Assembly (NCBI RefSeq): GCF_000019225.1
Contig: NC_010995.1
Location: 186,001 to 250,000 of the forward strand
Direction of reading: 5' to 3'
DNA from: Cellvibrio japonicus Ueda107
GTDB taxonomy: Bacteria > Pseudomonadota > Gammaproteobacteria > Pseudomonadales > Cellvibrionaceae
Length of the DNA stretch: 64,000 nucleotides
Position 1 is the stretch's first letter; each line of letters starts with the position of its first letter. The notes under the pieces are model-generated. The model ran no database searches. It had not been told where the DNA came from and was given only the letters and a program-made list of their open reading frames with translations. A program made the position numbers and the translations under genes. Below, one piece after another: positions 25,551 through 34,652 of this stretch.

Positions 25551-26267
25551 TTAGTTTTCCACAGAGGGTGTATCACCACGGGGTTCACTGGCCGTTGCTA
25601 CGACAGGCGCAATAACCGGAGCAGCGTTTACTGCGGGAATTACCGGTTCCGGTGTTGTTTCAACAGGCGCTACAGGAGGAGTTGCTATTACACTGCCTTG
25701 AACGACTTTTTTCGCCGCAGGTTTTTGGGTTTTAGCGGCGGGCTTTTGCTCCGTGTTGGGAGTTACCGCCCCGGTCTTTTTTACGGCGACCTTTTTCGCG
25801 GTATTTTTTTCAGGCCTGGCCTTGGGGGCTGCTTTTGCAGTGATGGTTTTTTCTACCTTGGATGCAGTAACTTTAGCTACTTTTTTAGCCGGTTTGATTG
25901 CTGCCTTGGGTTTTACCGCTTTGGCGCCCAATTCCCTGCTCACAGCTTTGGATATCTCAGCAGCTTCTTTTTGGGCAGCGGCCAATTGAGCAACTCGCTC
26001 TTGGGCGCCAGCGAGGGCCTTGCCACTGTTATCCACCTCTTGTTGTAACAGCTTCAAACGCGCTCTTGCCGCTGCGTTTTTAGCGCCCTTGGCTTTCAGG
26101 TCTTTGACTTTTTTAGTTGCGTTGGCGGCTGCTTTTTTCGCAGCAACCAACGCCTTTTGCGCAGACGCGAGTTCTTGCGCGCGGGCTTTCTCCACGGCAG
26201 CGGTGACCTTGGCAATTTGATGTTCTAACTCGGCAATAGCGTTTACAGCAGATTTTGTCGCGGCCAT
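25551..26267 (-). CDS. AlgP-like, histone-H1-like Lys/Ala/Pro-rich protein
   Basis: 238 residues from MAATKSAVNAI. The N-terminal half (about 1-120) is a long coiled coil (ELEHQIAKVTAAVEKARAQE, AAKKAAANATKKVKDLKAK). The C-terminal half is low-complexity, with AKK/PAKK/KPAAK repeats as in histone H1 and Pseudomonas AlgP (AlgR3), then an acidic Pro/Val-rich tail. AlgP is known as a histone-like regulator of alginate genes, and its C-terminal repeats vary in length between strains. Position near rsd/algQ matches the Pseudomonas neighbourhood. A DNA-compaction or regulatory role is inferred. Confidence 0.8.
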   Translation of the reverse strand: MAATKSAVNAIAELEHQIAKVTAAVEKARAQELASAQKALVAAKKAAANATKKVKDLKAKGAKNAAARARLKLLQQEVDNSGKALAGAQERVAQLAAAQKEAAEISKAVSRELGAKAVKPKAAIKPAKKVAKVTASKVEKTITAKAAPKARPEKNTAKKVAVKKTGAVTPNTEQKPAAKTQKPAAKKVVQGSVIATPPVAPVETTPEPVIPAVNAAPVIAPVVATASEPRGDTPSVEN

Positions 26268-26718
26268 AGCAAGGTTCCTGTACAAGTCGGAGACAGAAAA
26301 GGGGACAGAAGACGGAGACTTACGTTCACTCGGGATGTCCTGTGCTCGTCATCGTCAAAAAATGATTGGGCAAAATAACTCGCATTCACGCCTGCTGATA
26401 CGAGCAGGGTGGCGCAGATTGTAGCTGCCCCTTTCGGTACCGGGCAATGGCTGAACCGGCTTGAATCTGATGCCTGGCCAGAGGAACTACACCGGGTTTG
26501 GCAAGTCTCAATTGCGCTTTTTACGTGGGATGTTCTGGGGGGCAGTACACAGTTTGATGGTATTTTCGGTCAATTAATTGCCTCGGTAAGTACATTTTCG
26601 CCAACTTGGTATACCATGGCGGCCTGCTCTGGCGCTGCGTTCGCAATCGGCTTACCGCATGGCCGCTCATGATGTGAGCAGTCTATTCGTCAAAATGATT
26701 ACAAATTTAAGGTGCATT
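26268..26718. other. Divergent promoter region between the AlgP-like gene and the FKBP gene
   Basis: 451 bases. A plus-strand frame at 26409-26672 is open but has no ribosome site or protein-like pattern, so I treat this as regulatory DNA. The short palindrome TTGGTATACCATGG at about 26609-26622 is the only structure noted. Confidence 0.5.
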
Positions 26719-27450
26719 ATGTTCAACAAACGTTTATTAGTTCTCGGCCTTATGGCTGCCTCCACCACGCTGATTGTCGGTTGTAAAGAAGAAGCCAAAC
26801 AAGATGACAGCGCCAAACTCACCACCCTTGAGCAAAAAGCCAACTACATTATCGGCCAGAACATTGGCCGTAACCTGAAGAATGGCGGCCTGGCGATAGA
26901 GCCTGAGTCCCTGGCCCTGGCCCTGGCTGATATACGCGATGGCAAAGACTCGCGTATCAGCGAAGAAGAAATGCAAAAAATCATGCAGGAAGTGCAGGAA
27001 AAAGCGATTGCCAAGCAGGAAGAAGAACAGAAAAAACTGAGCGAAGAAAACCAAACCAAGGGTAAGGCTTTCCTCGACGAGAACAAGGCTAAAGAAGGTG
27101 TCGTAGCCACCGAGAGCGGCCTGCAGTATAAAGTGATCACCGAAGGTAAAGGTGCCAAGCCCAAGGCAACGGATACCGTGACCGTTCACTACACCGGCAA
27201 GCTGATTGATGGCACCGAGTTTGACAGCTCTGCCAAACACGGCCAACCGGCCACCTTCCCGCTGGATGGTGTTATCCCCGGCTGGACCGAAGCCCTGCAA
27301 TTGATGCCGCAGGGTTCCAAATGGGAAATTTACATTCCTTCTGAACTGGCCTACGGTGCTGGTGGCCAGGGTCCAATCCCACCATCATCTACCCTGATTT
27401 TCGAAGTAGAGCTGCTGGAAATTAAAGCGCCGGAAGCGGCTGCTAACTAA
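26719..27450 (+). CDS. FKBP-type peptidyl-prolyl isomerase lipoprotein (FkpA/Mip-like)
   Basis: 243 residues. Signal peptide with lipobox IVGC, then an N-terminal dimerisation domain (about 35-130, a long charged helix with IMQEVQEKAIAKQEEEQKK), and a C-terminal FKBP domain (about 150-240) with TVHYTGKLIDGTEFDSS, PLDGVIPGWTEALQLMP, GSKWEIYIPSELAYG and FEVELLEI. It catalyses proline cis-trans isomerisation and acts as a chaperone in the periplasm, probably anchored to a membrane. The upstream in-frame extension is not used; the ATG fits the signal peptide. Confidence 0.94.
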   Translation: MFNKRLLVLGLMAASTTLIVGCKEEAKQDDSAKLTTLEQKANYIIGQNIGRNLKNGGLAIEPESLALALADIRDGKDSRISEEEMQKIMQEVQEKAIAKQEEEQKKLSEENQTKGKAFLDENKAKEGVVATESGLQYKVITEGKGAKPKATDTVTVHYTGKLIDGTEFDSSAKHGQPATFPLDGVIPGWTEALQLMPQGSKWEIYIPSELAYGAGGQGPIPPSSTLIFEVELLEIKAPEAAAN

Positions 27451-27545
27451 GGCGTTGCCGGGTTTACCGGCCGCTCATAAAAAATTTCCGGGAGAAATTT
27501 TCAACGCCGCGTCAGCGGCGACCCGGAGGGTGGTGGTCATGGATG

Positions 27546-27591
27546 GCAAGCCATAAAAAAACCCGCTACGGCGGGTTTTTTTATGGCTTGC
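27546..27591. terminator. Long bidirectional terminator between FKBP and rsd genes
   Basis: A perfect 21-bp inverted repeat around loop TACG, containing seven A then seven T flanking CCCGC/GCGGG. It works on both strands for the converging genes. Confidence 0.93.
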
Positions 27592-27612
27592 ACCTGAGCA
27601 GCAAGGATTGGA

Positions 27613-28080
27613 TTAGTTCACCAGATCTTTGTGCGATGTATGCAGGACAGAGATCATGCGGTCTTCAGCACTGAAACGGGTTTCCAATGATTCACCCAAA
27701 CGTGACAGGTCGTCGCTCAGGCTCCCCAGGTCGTCCGTTTCCAGGTACTTGTCATTGAAGTCCAACAGGGTTTCCGTGGTCTCATCTACCACAGCATAGA
27801 GCTTGCCGGCTTCCTGCAGGGCTTCTTCATCTTCAAACTCGCGTCCTTCCTTGATCAGTTGATCGTAAATTTCAAAGTGCCCGGCGGAAACGTAATCCAC
27901 CAGAATTTGGCACAGCTCACGCAGTTTGTGACCGCGCAGGGCTTCATTGGCATCTGTCGCTTCGAGTGCGCTCAGGTCACAGTATTGCACCAGCATCTGC
28001 TGGCGCTCTTCAAGCCAGCGGTCGATGATCTCGCTGACACCACCCCAGCGTTCTTTGGCACTTTTGCAGTTTTCTAACAT
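27613..28080 (-). CDS. rsd: Sigma-70 anti-factor / regulator Rsd (AlgQ)
   Basis: 155 residues from the ATG after AAAGGAACC. Matches the Rsd/AlgQ family: MLENCKSAKERWGGVSEIIDRWLEERQ, CDLSALEA, LCQILVDYVSAGHFEIYDQL. Family members bind region 4 of sigma-70 and shift RNA polymerase toward alternative sigma factors; in Pseudomonas AlgQ also influences alginate and siderophore genes. It is followed on the chromosome by dsbB, as in Pseudomonas. Confidence 0.93.
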   Translation of the reverse strand: MLENCKSAKERWGGVSEIIDRWLEERQQMLVQYCDLSALEATDANEALRGHKLRELCQILVDYVSAGHFEIYDQLIKEGREFEDEEALQEAGKLYAVVDETTETLLDFNDKYLETDDLGSLSDDLSRLGESLETRFSAEDRMISVLHTSHKDLVN

Positions 28081-28175
28081 TGATGGTTCCTTTAAAGGCG
28101 TATCGCACAAACAGAAATATCAGGTGCGCCACAATAGGCCATCTTGCGAAACAGGGCAAGGGTGGTCCATAACCA

Positions 28176-28658
28176 TCACGCTTTGCGTATAGCCTGGTAA
28201 AGATTAACCAGGGCCAGGCCGATAAATGCCGCCAGGGTCCAAAAGGCCAGGCTCATGCCGAAGATTTTGTCCACATGGGCACAGTTGCCATCACCTTGCA
28301 GCAGTAATTTGAATGCCTCCATCAAGGGGAATTCTTCAAAGATATAGGCCAGGCCGGGGCCGCACGCGGGGACCTGATCAGCGGGCAGGCTTTGCAGCCA
28401 TAATTGGCGACTGGCGAAAGCGGCGCCCAGCAGTGCAGAGATTATCCCGAATACTGCATAGGCGCGGCGGCCTGTCGTTGCCGGGTGATGGATCAGGGCA
28501 GCGAGGGCGATCAGTCCGGTGAGAATGACAAAGGCGCGCTGGGTGATGCACAGTGAGCAGGGAACCATCTTCATCACATGCTCCATGTAGGCAGCGGCGA
28601 GGATCAAGGCAGTACAGCCGAGGAAGATCAGCAGGTTGGTTTGGCGAATCGAGAGCAT
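28176..28658 (-). CDS. dsbB: Disulfide bond formation protein DsbB
   Basis: 160 residues, four membrane helices. Both periplasmic cysteine pairs are present: PCSLC after the first helix, and C in VPACGPG with C in DGNCAH in the second loop. It re-oxidises DsbA and passes electrons to ubiquinone. It lies upstream of rsd on the same strand with a gap of 95 bases. Confidence 0.95.
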   Translation of the reverse strand: MLSIRQTNLLIFLGCTALILAAAYMEHVMKMVPCSLCITQRAFVILTGLIALAALIHHPATTGRRAYAVFGIISALLGAAFASRQLWLQSLPADQVPACGPGLAYIFEEFPLMEAFKLLLQGDGNCAHVDKIFGMSLAFWTLAAFIGLALVNLYQAIRKA

Positions 28659-28931
28659 GGGGTTTCCTTGATGATGGTCATGGGTGGACGTGGCGGTATG
28701 TTACGCAATTGGCCCGACAGACTGCCAGCGCCTATCGACCTGTTGCAGGATAGGCCGGACAAATGGGCTATGCTTGTGGGGATTCGCGCGTTGGAGTCTA
28801 ATCTGCCCGGATAGTTCAGGGGCGGGTCCTGTGTAGTTCAGGGCATCGTGAGTTCAGTGAATCAGCATGTGCAGTGGGACGTGGCTGCCAGTGTCTGTTA
28901 TTTGGAAAAAGTGGCTTCCAATGGAGAAGAG

Positions 28932-29399
28932 ATGTTTATGAACCTGTACGTTTTACGAATCTGTATGGCAATTGGCCTGCTCCTGTCATCTATTATGGTG
29001 CCTGTTTGGGCCGCAGGTGGCGGGGATAAGATTCCCGAGGGGATTAACTATATTCCGGTCGCGCCGGCGTTGATCGTCAATTACGGCGGCCCTGACAGCA
29101 AGACGCGCTACATCAAGGTGGAATTATCTATTCGCGCTGAAAATGCCGCTGATACCAAAACCCTGATGCATCACTTGCCATTGATTCGCGATCGGCTGAT
29201 CAGCATTTTCAGTGCGCAAACTGAAGAGGCCCTGGGTTCGGTCGAGGGTAAGGAAAAGCTGCGTCTGGAGGCGCTGGCTGAAATCAACAGGGTTGTACAT
29301 GAAATCGAGTATGGTGCCGATGCGGCGACACAACACTCGATACCGGCCAATAAGCCAGCCTCGGATTTGCTCTTTAATAATTTCGTGGTGCAGCGTTAA
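28932..29399 (+). CDS. FliL-like protein, exported, outside any flagellar cluster
   Basis: 155 residues from the ATG after GGAGAAGAG (another ATG two codons later). An N-terminal hydrophobic segment (MNLYVLRICMAIGLLL) ends at PVWAAGGG and could be a signal peptide or anchor. The rest fits FliL: RYIKVELSIRAEN, then HHLPLIRDRLISIFSAQT, RLEALAEINRVVHEIE and LLFNNFVVQR. FliL is associated with the flagellar stator. Here the neighbours are dsbB and gshA, so this is a detached paralogue. Its stop codon overlaps that of gshA on the other strand. Confidence 0.8.
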   Translation: MFMNLYVLRICMAIGLLLSSIMVPVWAAGGGDKIPEGINYIPVAPALIVNYGGPDSKTRYIKVELSIRAENAADTKTLMHHLPLIRDRLISIFSAQTEEALGSVEGKEKLRLEALAEINRVVHEIEYGADAATQHSIPANKPASDLLFNNFVVQR

Positions 29400-31006
29400 C
29401 AGCCACAGCTGCACCCCTGATACTGGGCGTAGTAATTTGCCAGGTATTCGTCAAAGCTGAGCAGCTGGCTGGTCTCCAGTTGTACCTGCTCCGCCTGCGA
29501 CTCCTCACTCATCTGTCGGAATCTCGCCAGCTCGGAACCCTTTAAGGGGTTCCGGGCAAAGTGCGCGCGCTGGCGCTCGGCTTGCGCCAGGGTAAAGCGG
29601 ATAAACCCCTGGTCCGCCTCCTGCATATCGGCCAGTAGCTGCGCGGATGGCGTTAATGACGGGTTTTCCAGTTTCTGTAATTGCTGCTCCAGCGCCTGCT
29701 GGTGCGCAGTACTGGATTGTGCCTGGTCAAGCAGTTCGGCACAGCCTTGCATTTGTGCCAACACTTCTCCTGCCCACAGGCGCAAGGGGCGCTGTGTATC
29801 ACCGCTGAGTAATGTCAGTGCGGGGTCGCGCCCCTGGTTAACAACACGCTTCTGGTTTTCCTGTCCCTGGTAAAACTCCTGCTCATCCATCGCCGGGCTT
29901 TCGCTTAACAGGCAGAACAACAGGAAGCTATCCATGACCCGGATTTGCTCGGCAGTAATACCCAGGGGCTCATAGGGGTTTAGGTCGACACAACGTACTT
30001 CTACATACTCAACACCACGCAGGCGCAAGGCTTGTAAAGCGGTTTCTCCGCGCTTGCTGGTACGTTTGGGGCGGATACTGGAGTAGAACTCGTTTTCGAT
30101 CTGCAACAGGCTGGTATTAAGTTGCTGGTAATTGCCTTCAGTATCCTTAACGCCGATGCGTTCATAAGCCGGATGGCTCTGGGTAATGGCGCCGCACAGG
30201 GTTTTCAGGTAATCGCTCAGGTTGTTGTAATTCACCACTAGGGATTTCTGCGCATCACTCTGGTAGCCCAGGTCGCCCATACGCAGGGAAGTCGCATAGG
30301 GTGTGTAAAGCGTGTCCTGGTGCCCCGGGAAGGGTTGCAGTTGGTGGTCGCGCCGCTTTACGAAACAAGCACCTACGGCAGGTGAGGCGCCAAACAGGTA
30401 AATCAATAACCAGAAATGGCGACGGAAATTGCGGATCAGGGCGAAATAGCGTTCGGTCTTGAAATCTTGCAGGGATTGTTGATCCCCCACATGGGCCTGC
30501 AATTGCTGCCAGAAACTATCAGGTAGGCTGAAGTTGTAATGGATGCCCGCGATAGTTTGCATGGAGCGCCCATAGCGGTGCCCCAGGCCTATACGGTAAA
30601 TCGTCTTCATCAGGCCTGAGTTGGAGGTGCCGTAACGGGCAACGGGAATATTGTCGTCGGGACCCAGATGGCAGGGCATGCTGGTGGGCCACAGGCGCTC
30701 GCCAACAGGCAGCTGTTGATAGGTAAAGCGATGGATCTGTTCCAACTGGTCCAGTAAAGGCTCAACCTTGGTAAAGGGCTGGGTAATAAATTCCAGCAGG
30801 GCCTCGCTGTAGTCGGTAGTGATATGGGGGTGGGTAAGTGCTGAGCCCAATCCTGCCGGGTGATCTGTTTGCGCCAGCGAAGCCTCCGGAGTTACGCGCA
30901 GGCTTTCCTTCTCCAATCCGCGCATGATGCCGCCAAGGCTGGTATTAACGGAGGGTTTAGCCAGCAGCTGTAACAGCGCTGTGGCTATAGGGCTAATCTG
31001 TGACAC
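29396..31006 (-). CDS. gshA: Glutamate-cysteine ligase GshA
   Basis: 536 residues, GTG start after CAGGAAAT. Proteobacterial type 1 enzyme: GIMRGLEKESLRV, ALLEFITQPF, GRSMQTIAGIHYNFS, YVEVRCVDLNPYEPLG. It joins glutamate and cysteine with ATP, the first step of glutathione synthesis. The C-terminus ends QGCSCGC, a small Cys cluster not needed in the family. The preceding Atm1-type exporter at 5.5 kb may use its product, though it is far away. Confidence 0.95.
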   Translation of the reverse strand: MSQISPIATALLQLLAKPSVNTSLGGIMRGLEKESLRVTPEASLAQTDHPAGLGSALTHPHITTDYSEALLEFITQPFTKVEPLLDQLEQIHRFTYQQLPVGERLWPTSMPCHLGPDDNIPVARYGTSNSGLMKTIYRIGLGHRYGRSMQTIAGIHYNFSLPDSFWQQLQAHVGDQQSLQDFKTERYFALIRNFRRHFWLLIYLFGASPAVGACFVKRRDHQLQPFPGHQDTLYTPYATSLRMGDLGYQSDAQKSLVVNYNNLSDYLKTLCGAITQSHPAYERIGVKDTEGNYQQLNTSLLQIENEFYSSIRPKRTSKRGETALQALRLRGVEYVEVRCVDLNPYEPLGITAEQIRVMDSFLLFCLLSESPAMDEQEFYQGQENQKRVVNQGRDPALTLLSGDTQRPLRLWAGEVLAQMQGCAELLDQAQSSTAHQQALEQQLQKLENPSLTPSAQLLADMQEADQGFIRFTLAQAERQRAHFARNPLKGSELARFRQMSEESQAEQVQLETSQLLSFDEYLANYYAQYQGCSCGC

Positions 31007-31090
31007 CTGGGATTTCCTGTATGGGCCCGCTGGGGTGGGCAGGGAAGTTGTTGCGCCCGGAAGGGGACTGGCTGATAGCTAGTCTAGCGT

Positions 31091-31408
31091 TTATGGCGCG
31101 GTTTGCGTGCCTGTCTCTATGACAGGTGCGGGCTCTGCCGGATCTTCAAATAAATCCTTGGCCGGTTTAGGCAGAGGCTCAGGCAAGATCGCCGGATCAA
31201 GGAGGGGAAGTCCCTTTTCGTTAAGGCCGCAACTCAATAGCTGGATGCGCTGGGTGAAATCCCTGGCACTGGCTTCAACTTTTTGGTTAATGGCTTCATC
31301 TTTATGGGGAGTCTTGAACAGGGCAGCGGGGTCGCGACCATCGACCCACTGGTTTTGCTTGCCCAAAAACAATTTTTGCTGGTTTTGCAAAATAAACCAT
31401 TCGCTCAT
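31091..31408 (-). CDS. Small hypothetical protein
   Basis: 105 residues, starting MSEWFILQNQQKLFLGKQNQ. A short N-terminal domain (about 1-65) with a charged helix is followed by a Pro-rich acidic tail (LPEPLPKPAKDLFEDPAEPA). No signal peptide, membrane segment or family recognised. It stands between gshA and the mechanosensitive channel on the same strand; the tight spacing suggests co-transcription with the channel, 32 bases upstream. Confidence 0.7.
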   Translation of the reverse strand: MSEWFILQNQQKLFLGKQNQWVDGRDPAALFKTPHKDEAINQKVEASARDFTQRIQLLSCGLNEKGLPLLDPAILPEPLPKPAKDLFEDPAEPAPVIETGTQTAP

Positions 31409-31440
31409 AGCAACTCCCCAAGGTTGTATCGCCAGGTCGC

Positions 31441-32718
31441 CTATGTGGGGGCTTGGTCGGAGGAGTTCAAGGGGCCGACCTGGTGGGCCATGTGCTGCAT
31501 ATCGTAGCCGGACGGGCTTTGGTAGACACGCAGGCCGAACTCGGGAATAACCGCAAAGATATGGTCGAAAATATCAGCCTGGATACGCTCGTAATTCGCC
31601 CAGCTGGTGTCGTTGGAAAACGCATACACCTCCAGGGGAATCCCCTCTGCCTTTGGCTCCAGCTGACGCACCATCTGTGTCATTCCTTTGTGGATATTTT
31701 TGTGGTTGCGCAGATAAGCGCTGAGGTAAGCGCGGAAGGTACCCAGGTTGGTCAGGCGGCGCCCGTTAACCGGATACTCCAGATCGATACCGGATTGCTG
31801 GTTATCAGCTTCGATGTCGCGAATTTTTTCCTCGATATAATCGCTTAGCAAGGCGGCTCGGCGCAGGCGCTGAATATCTTCCTGCTGGAGGAACTTCACA
31901 CTGGTCGCATCGATGTAGACGGCGCGTTTAATCCGTCGACCTCCCGATTCACTCATGCCGCGCCAGTTTTTAAAGGAATCGGAAATCAGTGCATAGGCGG
32001 GAACAGTGGTGATGGTGTTATCCCAGTTGCGGACCTTAACGGTAGTCAGGCTGATATCAATCACATCGCCGTCGGCGCCGTATTTGGGCATCTCCAGCCA
32101 ATCACCCAGGGACAACATGTTGTTGGCCGCTAATTGGATGCCTGCCACAAAACCGAGGATGGCATCCTTGAAAACCAATAGCAGCACCGCAGTCATAGCA
32201 CCCAGACCACTGAACAGAATCAGGGGGGATTTATCAATGACCAGGGAAATGCCGAAAATAATGGCTACCAGTGCCGCGATTAATTTGATGCTCTGGGAAA
32301 TCCCGCGCAGTGGCATACGCCGTCCGATACTGGTCGGCATAAATATTTCTTCAAGTGCATTGAGTAATGCAAAGAGCGAAAGCAGGGCAAACAGCAGGAT
32401 CCAGAGTTCAGTCAGTATCTGGATAAATGCCAGTGCATCGCTGTCGGGAGCCAGCCAGATATTGGCCTGGACATATAAAATGACACCCTGAAAAACCAGG
32501 GCAATACGGTTGAACAAGCGGTTTTTATAAAGCGCCTGACGCCAGAGCTGCTCGGAATTGCGTGTGGAGTATGAAATCGCCCGCAGGACAACAGAGTGCA
32601 AAATAACATGCAACACCAGCGACGTCAGGACAATCAGGCCCAGTACAATCGCAACATAAATCAAATCCGCATGGGCTAACTGATAGGGCTCCAACCAGCC
32701 TTGAATCAACGCTTTCAT
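31441..32718 (-). CDS. MscS-family mechanosensitive channel (YbdG-like)
   Basis: 425 residues from the ATG after GGAGAGGCCG. Five or so membrane helices, a pore-lining helix near AMTAVLLLVFKDAILGFVAG, the beta domain LGDWLEMPKYGADGDVIDISLTTVKVRNWDNT and a large cytoplasmic domain. Length and the GRRMPLRG loop fit the YbdG (415 residues in E. coli) branch. It opens under membrane tension and releases solutes on hypo-osmotic shock. Confidence 0.9.
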   Translation of the reverse strand: MKALIQGWLEPYQLAHADLIYVAIVLGLIVLTSLVLHVILHSVVLRAISYSTRNSEQLWRQALYKNRLFNRIALVFQGVILYVQANIWLAPDSDALAFIQILTELWILLFALLSLFALLNALEEIFMPTSIGRRMPLRGISQSIKLIAALVAIIFGISLVIDKSPLILFSGLGAMTAVLLLVFKDAILGFVAGIQLAANNMLSLGDWLEMPKYGADGDVIDISLTTVKVRNWDNTITTVPAYALISDSFKNWRGMSESGGRRIKRAVYIDATSVKFLQQEDIQRLRRAALLSDYIEEKIRDIEADNQQSGIDLEYPVNGRRLTNLGTFRAYLSAYLRNHKNIHKGMTQMVRQLEPKAEGIPLEVYAFSNDTSWANYERIQADIFDHIFAVIPEFGLRVYQSPSGYDMQHMAHQVGPLNSSDQAPT

Positions 32719-32830
32719 CGGCCTCTCCTGTAGAAAATCGCAAGGGAGGGGCAACACTAACAAAATTGGGCGGTGATGGGAACCTTGTAGAAACAGGGAA
32801 TATTTCTACTTACTTGTGAGATAGAAAGAA

Positions 32831-32858
32831 TAAACCCGGCAAGCAGCCGGGTTTATTC
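32831..32858 (-). terminator. Terminator of the leftward pectin array
   Basis: AAACCCGGC / GCCGGGTTT stem with a 5-base loop, followed on the minus strand by ATTCTTTCT. It lies about 20 bases past the kduD stop. Confidence 0.8.
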
Positions 32859-32878
32859 TTGACGAAGATAGGTTAAAA

Positions 32879-33673
32879 CTAGGCTTCGTTACTGGGCTTA
32901 CCAATAGTAGCGAGAATACCACCGTCTACATACACAATCTGCCCGGTCACAAAATCACTTGCTTTGGATGCGAGGAAAATCGTAGCCCCTTGCAAATCAT
33001 CCGGATCACCCCATTTGGCGGCGGGGGTGCGGTTGATGATGAATTCGTTGAAGGGGTGGCCATCAACGCGAATGGGTTCGGTTTGGCTGGTGGCGAAATA
33101 GCCAGGGCCAATGCCGTTGACTTGCACATTGTGTTTTGCCCATTCGGTTGCCATATTTTTGGTCAACATCTTCAGGCCACCTTTTGCCGCTGCATAAGCA
33201 CCGACAGAATTGCGACCCAGTTCGCTCATCATGGAGCAGACGTTGATGATCTTCCCTTGGCGGCGCTCAACCATTTTACGCGCTACCGGGCGGGTCATAG
33301 TGAATACACCAGTCAAATCGATCTTGATGACTTCTTCAAAATCTTCCAGTGACATTTCCAGCAGTGGTGTACGTTTAATAATGCCAGCATTGTTGATCAG
33401 AATATCAATCGCGCCATGGTCTTTTTCAATTTGCTCAACAGCCGCCGTGACCTGGTCTTCATCCGTCACGTTAAATCGGTAACCGAAGGCTTGAAAACCT
33501 TGAGCGCGATAATATTCAACGGCTTTATCAATTTTTTCCTGGGATGAATTGCCATTGATAATCAGCTTGGCACCAGCGCTGGCGAGCCCGGATGCCATTG
33601 CCATACCCAGGCCGTGGGTTGCGCCGGTAATCAGCGCAACTTTTCCGCGTAAATCAAACAAAGGATGTGTCAT
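32879..33673 (-). CDS. kduD: 2-dehydro-3-deoxy-D-gluconate 5-dehydrogenase KduD
   Basis: 264 residues, classical short-chain dehydrogenase. NAD-binding GATHGLGMAMA, NNAG, catalytic Tyr-Lys in AYAAAKGG with upstream CSMMSELG, and VDGGI at the end. KduD reduces 2,5-diketo-3-deoxygluconate to KDG with NADH, the last step from unsaturated pectin uronates. It follows kduI by 12 bases and is the last gene of the array, with a terminator behind it. Confidence 0.93.
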   Translation of the reverse strand: MTHPLFDLRGKVALITGATHGLGMAMASGLASAGAKLIINGNSSQEKIDKAVEYYRAQGFQAFGYRFNVTDEDQVTAAVEQIEKDHGAIDILINNAGIIKRTPLLEMSLEDFEEVIKIDLTGVFTMTRPVARKMVERRQGKIINVCSMMSELGRNSVGAYAAAKGGLKMLTKNMATEWAKHNVQVNGIGPGYFATSQTEPIRVDGHPFNEFIINRTPAAKWGDPDDLQGATIFLASKASDFVTGQIVYVDGGILATIGKPSNEA

Positions 33674-33685
33674 GGTATTTTTGCC

Positions 33686-34525
33686 TTATTTCAGCTCACT
33701 GGGTTTGTGGAAATCCATATCCGTGTAGTCGTGGTTTTCACCTGCCATACCCCAGATAAAGGTGTAATTGGCAGTACCTACACCTGAGTGCATGGACCAG
33801 GGTGGAGAGACCACGGCTTGTTCATTGGCAACCCAAATATGGCGTGTTTCTTCCGCCGGGCCCATGAAATGGCATACCGCGTGGTCTTGCGGAATATTGA
33901 AGTAAAAATAAGCTTCCATACGGCGGCTGTGTGTGTGCATGGGCATGGTGTTCCAGATACTGCCGGGTTTGAGTTCTGTCATACCCATTTGCAGCTGGCA
34001 GGTATCCAATACAGTATTGATCATGAGCTGATAAATATCGCGCTCGTTACAGGTATCTCCTGCACCCATGTGTAATACCTTGCCGTTTTCCTTATCCACT
34101 TTCTTGGTGGGATAACTGTGATGTGCGGGTGTTGAATTCAAATAAAACTTGGCGGGGTTGCTGGCATCATCGCTGCTGAAAATCACTTCTTTGGCACCGC
34201 GGCCAATGTAAAGTGCTTCTTTTGTGTTGATAGCAAACACTTCACCATCGACAGAAACCTTGCCATTACCACCGATATTGATAGTGCCCAATTCGCGGCG
34301 TTGCAGGAAGTATTCTGACTTCAACTGGTCATAGGTTTCCAGTACAACTGCCTTGTTGACCGGCATAGCGCCGCCGACCATCAAACGCTCGTAGTGGGTG
34401 TAAGTGAACAGGACTTCATCGGCCGCAAAAATGTTTTCAACCAGGAAGTGCTTGCGCAGTTTTTGGGTGTCGTAATGTTTGTAGTCGTCGATATGGACGG
34501 CGAAACGCTCTTCGAGAACTTTCAT
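33686..34525 (-). CDS. kduI: 5-dehydro-4-deoxy-D-glucuronate isomerase KduI
   Basis: 279 residues, bicupin fold. Zinc ligands are expected in MPMHTHSRRMEAYFYFN and the C-terminal PPWSMHSGVG; VFTYTH-type N-terminal motif (EVLFTYTHYERLMVGGA) and GDTCNERDIYQLM are family features. It isomerises the open-chain form of 4-deoxy-5-keto-uronate, made from unsaturated galacturonate, into the KduD substrate in the cytoplasm. Confidence 0.95.
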   Translation of the reverse strand: MKVLEERFAVHIDDYKHYDTQKLRKHFLVENIFAADEVLFTYTHYERLMVGGAMPVNKAVVLETYDQLKSEYFLQRRELGTINIGGNGKVSVDGEVFAINTKEALYIGRGAKEVIFSSDDASNPAKFYLNSTPAHHSYPTKKVDKENGKVLHMGAGDTCNERDIYQLMINTVLDTCQLQMGMTELKPGSIWNTMPMHTHSRRMEAYFYFNIPQDHAVCHFMGPAEETRHIWVANEQAVVSPPWSMHSGVGTANYTFIWGMAGENHDYTDMDFHKPSELK

Positions 34526-34557
34526 ACTAAATTTTCTCTCTATTTCTCATCGGCTAA

Positions 34558-34586
34558 CGCCCGCTGTCGGAAACCGACAGCGGGCG
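34558..34586 (-). other. Intercistronic stem-loop between GH105 and kduI genes
   Basis: A perfect 13-bp stem (CGCCCGCTGTCGG and complement, AAA loop) with no U-tract, 33 bases upstream of the kduI start. It would be an mRNA processing or stabilising hairpin, or a weak terminator. Confidence 0.7.
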
Positions 34587-34652
34587 AGGTTGGGTATTCT
34601 GACAGCTTAAAAACAGCCAGAATAAAAAGGAAATTAAACCTGGCTATACGCG

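Noticed and set aside
26409..26672. Open frame of 87 codons between the AlgP-like and FKBP genes
   Set aside because: No ribosome site, no recognisable motif, and it lies in a promoter region.
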